Shown here one piece after another: positions 59,228 through 64,000 of a stretch of 64,000 bases of DNA. The notes under the pieces were generated by a model that was not told where the DNA came from, made no database searches, and saw nothing but the letters and a program-made list of their open reading frames with translations. The first letter of the stretch is position 1. Every line of letters starts with the position of its first letter. Source of the DNA: Stomoxys calcitrans (taxonomy: Eukaryota > Arthropoda > Insecta > Diptera > Muscidae); contig NC_081552.1 of NCBI RefSeq assembly GCF_963082655.1, positions 50,439,280 to 50,503,279 on the forward strand, in the 5' to 3' direction. A program made the translations under genes and the position numbers.

Positions 59228-60274
59228 CCCTAGTATGGGCGCATATTTTTTTCTACGTTGCTGAGCGGACCTGGTCTTGCCAGACCACAACTTTAAAAGA
59301 GTTATAAAATGTTAATGTATGTTTTGAAATTTTATTTTTGTTTCAATAAAAGTTTTAATATTAACTAAATAATGAAGTGTTTAAAATGAAAATTAAGGAC
59401 AACCAAACGAAATTAGTTAAGAAAACAATAGAATGCTTCCAAATGAGGTAAAAATTTAAGCTACTAGGAGCCGAAGAAGACTAATCTACTAACAGACCGA
59501 CTTAGAAAATACTTATCATGGATGTTGGAAGTCATAACAATACACTCTGTGCAAAATTTCACCCGAATCGGGTAACAATTGCGGCTTCCGGAGACTTAAG
59601 ATTGCAAATCGAGAGATCAGTTTACATGGGAGCTATATCAGGTTAATCACCGATTTGGACTGCACTTGGTGCGGTCATTAAAAGTCCATAAAGAACATTT
59701 CGGCTTCTAGAGGCTCAAGAAGTGAAATCAGGAGATCGGTTTATATGGAGCTATATCCAAAACCGAAACAATAAGCCCCAAATCTGAAACGATAAGGCAA
59801 TCCCCAACGACCTACATCAACAAGAAGTCCCTGTGCAAAAATTTAATCGAATATCTTTATTCGTTCGACCGCTATAGTGATTTCCACCATTTTATGGTGA
59901 TGGGCATAAAAACCTAAACAAATAAAAATAAATTATTAACTTAAAATTGTTAATTTTCAACTTAAATCGACTTTGTTTTTAACTAAAAAATTTAAATAAT
60001 TGTTTTAAATCTGCTGGCAGTACCAGAATTTGCGAAATGTGTGTTGTGGCCCAGTCAGACCATGTCCGCTCAAATCCGTAGGTGATAATTTCATTAGCAT
60101 ATAATGTCCAAAATAATTCAAAATTTTATAATTTTCCTTTTTTAATTTATTTAGAACCCTTTATTTTACTTATACATCAATTTCCCTTTTCATAAAAATG
60201 GTGAATGAATTGTAGGGAAGCCATAAAAGTCAAAATTTGTCTGGCCAGACCAATCTGGGCTTCCTAACCCTAGG
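59228..60274. mobile_element. piggyBac-like non-autonomous element
   Basis: TTAA (59224-59227) followed directly by CCCTAG is the hallmark of a piggyBac-type left end. The right end, AACCCTAGG at 60266-60274, is imperfect and the second TTAA is not preserved. Subterminal inverted repeats support it: GAGCGGACCTGGTCTTGCC..CCACAAC near 59265 and its inverse GTTGTGGCCCAG..GTCCGCTC near 60044, plus CTGGCCAGACC near 60241. The unequal spacing on the two sides recalls piggyBac. No transposase. Confidence 0.6.
59500..59913 (-). mobile_element. mini-me fragment nested in the piggyBac-like element
   Basis: GTTGGAAGTCATAACAATAC, AATTTCACCCGAATCGGGTA, GGGAGCTATATCAGGTT, GGCTCAAGAAGTGAAATC and the head-like CCATTTTATGGTGATGGGCA. 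It is a decayed partial copy without hairpin end, giving a three-level nest. Confidence 0.75.
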
Positions 60275-60384
60275 ACATGCCATGACAATCAAAAATATAT
60301 ATAATTTATAAAGACTCAGACGAATATTTCGAGGTGTTACAAACGGAATGACGAAATAAGTATACCCCAATCCTGTGGTGACGT

Positions 60385-60492
60385 GTTTTTGCCTAAAAAG
60401 AGATACAGTGGCAAGAGCTCGACAAATGCGATCCATGGTGGAGGGTATATAAGATTCGGCTCGGCCGAACTTAGCTCGCTTTTACTTATTTT
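60385..60492 (+). mobile_element. mini-me/INE-1-like element B, 3' tail only
   Basis: GATCCATGGTGGAGGGTATA, hairpin TTCGGCTCGGCCGAA and CTCGCTTTTACTTATTT. The end matches the tail at 56140-56204. It abuts the head of the preceding element in opposite orientation. Confidence 0.82.
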
Positions 60493-61161
60493 CTCTTTGA
60501 CTTATATTCCAACTATTTTTGTTTTTAAATTGACTCATAAATCTTCCCGTGTGTAATTTGACTCCAATTATAATTAACCGCACGCAATATTAAAACGCGT
60601 TTATTTTTGTTTACCTTCAAGCGTAACAATTAATAGTAAAATGCAATTAAAGAAATAAAAATTACGAGTGAGTAAATAAAGCAGAAATTTATTTTATGAT
60701 ATGCAAATTACTATGCAGGAAGAAAAGAACACATAAACATTATTTGCATATTACTCTATAATTCTCTTGAACGCTAGCCAAACAAGAGATTACAGGAAAG
60801 GTATACAATTTAAAGAGAAATTATAATTTGTTTTATAGTGTTACTAGTGTTGGAAGGAAGAAACAAATCTTTACTGATTTCTATATGAAATTCAGTCTTC
60901 ATTTAAATTTTATAAATTTTTTTTTTGCATAATTTTGAATATAATTTACTTCTATTTTGTTTTAATATTTGATTTTTATATGGAACGGTAGTAATATGTT
61001 GACACAATTCTTTCCTTAGTTCTAAACAAATTTTTCCATTTTTGCTCTAAAAAAATTGTAAAAAAAAACAGAAAATGTAAACAAAATTGTATTTCTATTG
61101 AAATTTCCTTATTATTATTATTTAAGATGGGTTTTATATCAAGTATTTATCTCCCTATATG
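60493..61161 (+). other. Ten-m intron, AT-rich
   Basis: No feature is recognised. Confidence 0.55.
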
Positions 61162-61163
61162 TA

Positions 61164-61389
61164 TTGGGTTGCCCAAAAAGTAATTGCGGATTTTTCATAT
61201 AGTCGGCGTTGACAAATTTTTTCACTGCTTGTGACTCTGTAATTGCATTCTTTCTTCTGTCAGTTATCAGCTGTTACTTTTAGCTTGCTTTAGAAAAAAA
61301 GTAAATTTGATTAAATTTCATTCCAAGTTTTATTAAAAATGCATTTACTTTCTCTTAAAAAATCCGCAATTACTTTTTGGGCAACCCAA
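61164..61389. mobile_element. mariner-type MITE, 226 bp, complete
   Basis: Perfect 32-bp terminal inverted repeats (61164-61195 and 61358-61389) starting TTGGGTTGCCCAAAAAGTAA, flanked by TA on both sides (61162-61163, 61390-61391). The TIR sequence is of the kind found in insect mariner elements. The perfect arms imply recent mobilisation by an autonomous relative elsewhere. No coding. Confidence 0.92.
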
Positions 61390-61391
61390 TA

Positions 61392-62402
61392 CTACAGTAG
61401 GTACACCCTATTTTTGAAACAGAATATTGACTTCAACTAATCTTTGCTTCAATCTCTTCGACTTTTATTTTAATAGACATTCTCCTTCCCCCATCGTCTC
61501 TACTCAAATGGGGTGTAGGATATAAAAGATAACTTTTTTTTCTGTTGTTTCATCCTTTAATTGTGTGGCTAGCATTGACATTAGTTGTCGTTTGTGGTAT
61601 ACATATACATTGTTTGGTATGTTTTTTCTCATATTCCTTGCAAGCCAGCAAACCAACCAACAAAACGTTCCATTTGACTTAAGTTAACTTTGTGGACTGG
61701 ACAATGAATATGAACTTGTACCATGACAAGGGCATGGACTTGGGCATGGCAAAGGAAAAATCACAGCAAAATGTATGAACAAAGCTAAAGAGAGACTATC
61801 AACACATAAACATTGTATGAAAGGACCTATTTGTTTTGTTTTTTTTCTGTTTTTCTGATAAAGCATAAGTATCCTTGGACTTGAAAAAAAGCTATGGCCT
61901 AACCTATTGCAAAGAAAGACTTTATAGATATACAAGTGAAAAGCAAAGAGCATACAATAGACTATATATAGCACGAGTGGAAGAAAAGACTTTTATTAAA
62001 GATAGCAAATCTATATAGCCTGTTACATGTTATAGAAAAATCTTTTATCTCTCGCTGGAGAAAAATATTTGCAAACAAATGTCCATAAAATGAATATTTG
62101 TTCAAAGAATAATGGCTGCTATATATTAAAGGGTAAGAGTTACAATAAAGTGAAATGAATATGCTGAGCCAGATAGAGCAAAAAAAGGAATCAAGCATAG
62201 GAATCAAGCAGTAGCGATTAAAATCTTATAGCAAAGCAAACAATTTCAATTGGAAAACAAGTTGTTTTAAAAGAATTTTCATTAGACCAATTGTTTTTAT
62301 AATATATTGCCATCTATGAAATTGTCAGTCAAAGTTTAACGAATCAAATCGAATATTGGTTAATATATACAAATAATTTTATTTAAATTTTTAGCCACTT
62401 CC
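61392..62402 (+). other. Ten-m intron, single-copy
   Basis: No gene. The minus-strand ORFs at 61684-62207 overlap in different frames and have no domain. CATGGACTTGGGCATGGC near 61734 is a short simple repeat. Confidence 0.6.
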
Positions 62403-63175
62403 CGCTTGCCTTTATCGATTTATTATTATGGATATATTAACCTATAGGTATGCTCCACAATCTATATAGCAGTTATCGAATTGCACTTATCGATATGTGC
62501 ATATTCATGTATTTATATGTACCATTATCGATACGTTTACGTGTCAATATGTTCCCTTATCGATATGCTCACATGGAGATATGTTCTCTTATCAATATGT
62601 TCACTTGTCGATATACGTAACAATCGATGATTTGGCATGTTCACTTCTTACCTAATCGATATGTTCATAAATCAATGTTTTGTCATATTGATAATTTTTC
62701 GAAATGTCAAATTATCGATTTTTAACTCATCGATATATAAATATATATATATTTATAGTTTCGATATGACAACAGTGGATATGTTCACTTATTGAAACGT
62801 TCATTTATCGCTGTGACCATAGTCGATATGACCATCAACTATATGTTTATTTATCGGTATGGTAACTTATTTATACATTCATTTATCGATATGTTAACTT
62901 ATTTATACGTTCACCTTCAACGATATGTTATCGATATGTGAGCTTATTGATACTTTTGCTAATAGATAGGTTAACTTATCGATATGGCAACTTATCGATA
63001 TGAAAACTTATCGATATGGTAACTTACCGATATGTTAGATTATCCATATATTCACTTATGGATATGTTCATTTTTCGATATTTTACCCTTTCAATATGTA
63101 AACTGTTCAATATTTTAACTTATTTTTATGTTCACATATCTGTCGATATGTTCCTTTGTAAGTTTTCCTTATCGA
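62403..63175. repeat. Degenerate array of TTATCGATATG(TTCAC) units
   Basis: Units of roughly 15-22 bp built on TTATCGATATGTTCACT recur irregularly. I count eight perfect TATCGATA octamers (near 62489, 62526, 62559, 62884, 62929, 62978, 62994, 63009) and roughly twenty TCGAT cores. TATCGATA is the DREF element of Drosophila, and clustered CGATA is what BEAF-32 binds. Whether either factor acts here is unknown. It may be only a decayed minisatellite. Confidence 0.85.
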
Positions 63176-64000
63176 ACCGCCTATTATGTTTTTAGCCTAT
63201 TTAATTGAATTTTGCGAGACTGATTAGTTTCCAAGTGCTAGAATCAACTCATAACAAAAGCATCAACATTTTCTTTTCAGCTGTGGTTATCTCCCCACAC
63301 TTGCTGTAGTTTCTATAGTAAAAGCTTCATATTTCATTTGTGAATGGTTTAAAAAAAATGTTAACTCATTTTATTATCAAATCCTGCAACAAGGCTATAT
63401 TGCAATTAGTAATTTTCCCCGTCATTAATAAACCTATCAAAACTTTTTAAATTTTAGCTACAAATGTTGGTGCTTATTCAAAAACAATTTGATAACAAAG
63501 CCTTAAATTGACCAATGCATACATCAGGCGGTATCATTATTTTAAAAACGGTTCGGTAATCTGATTTAATTTATATATTTAATATAAATAGAAGAAATAA
63601 TAGTGTATGTATGCACAAGCACCACCAATAGTGAGTACTGGTGCATTATTATCGCATTTTACCTTTTTGGTAATTTATAGTCCAAAAAACCAATATTAAT
63701 CTTTTGTTTTAAATATGACTACAACGCACACCTTTCCAGGACCCACTGGCTAACTGGCTAACAGACGCACGCGTACGAACACAACGATATTAGCAAACAG
63801 AAAAAATAAACATTAATTTCAATTAATTTCGATAATTTCCATTAAATAAATTAAAAGTTTAAAGTGCATAAGCATTATATTTATTGGTTTTTGCTTATAT
63901 ACATGTGTGCTTGTACGACTATATATGTAGTAATCGAATAGTCTTTATTTTTATACCATGCCAGACATGTATAAATACGGTAGTGCATATTTTTTGTATT
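63176..64000 (+). other. Ten-m intron, AT-rich
   Basis: No gene or element is recognised up to the end of the window. TTTTTATACCATGCC at 63949 might begin another mini-me head, but too little is present to say. Confidence 0.5.

Larger units (their letters stand above)
58705..60383 (-). mobile_element. mini-me/INE-1-like element B, split by a piggyBac-like insertion
   Basis: The left end AAACAAGTAAAAGCGTGGATCG lacks the hairpin. Internal units with CCATACTTGGCACAGTTGTT and a (GTCY)n-derived GAGAGACGAACGGAC run to AGATCGACTTAA at 59227. The expected continuation (CATGACGATCAAGAATATAT..AAACGGAATGACGAAAT) appears only at about 60275-60383. The ~1.05 kb between is therefore an insertion at a TTAA. 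Confidence 0.8.

Noticed and set aside
3203..64000. Further Ten-m exons
   Set aside because: I looked for the continuation expected after PSGNL (the Ser/Thr-rich segment before the transmembrane helix) and for EGF-like cysteine patterns on both strands. None was seen, so the next exon probably lies beyond the window.

Overview
This is eukaryotic, strongly AT-rich, intron-dominated DNA from a higher fly. The only host coding sequence I can support is one exon at 3017-3202 (+). It encodes part of the intracellular N-terminal region of the teneurin Ten-m (Tenascin-major, odd Oz). The protein matches what I know of the Drosophila sequence almost residue for residue. The repeat types point to a muscid fly of the Stomoxys/Musca/Haematobia kind: a tRNA-derived SINE with a GGTTCGAATCC B box, several subfamilies of mini-me/INE-1-like elements carrying (GTCY)n tracts, and a 29-bp satellite built on TTTCTATAGAAA. 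The genus is an inference from memory of such repeats and was not searched.

Layout. 1-2780 is a nest of transposons upstream of the exon: a mini-me element holds a SINE and a complete Helitron, and the Helitron holds another SINE. 2781-3016 is the end of an intron with a good acceptor, 3017-3202 is the exon, and everything from 3203 to 64000 reads as one downstream intron of at least 60.8 kb. 3.2-43.3 kb is mostly single-copy AT-rich DNA. It is dotted with SINEs, LINE 3' ends, a 0.9-kb satellite (9.4-10.3 kb), a 350-bp pogo-type MITE (27.76-28.11 kb), a second Helitron (32.1-33.9 kb), a decayed mariner transposase (34.7-35.0 kb) and a decayed 2.9-kb LINE inserted into a second block of the satellite (38.07-40.99 kb). 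43.3-60.5 kb is dense in mini-me/INE-1-like elements, with a Tigger/pogo relic at 56.7-57.7 kb and a piggyBac-like element nested inside a mini-me at 59.2-60.3 kb. 61.2 kb holds a mariner MITE. 62.4-63.2 kb is an unusual array rich in TATCGATA.

No transposase or reverse transcriptase here is intact, and there is no sign of a nested host gene, rRNA, true tRNA or CRISPR. The most interesting signals outside the standard elements are: a short dispersed motif, GCATACTTTTAGGC and variants, about 30 times on both strands of the single-copy intron; a 49-bp near-perfect hairpin at 16505-16612; the TATCGATA/CGATA cluster at 62.4-63.2 kb; and a 153-bp internal period shared by mini-me subfamilies whose sequences have diverged widely. 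Element boundaries without stated termini are approximate.
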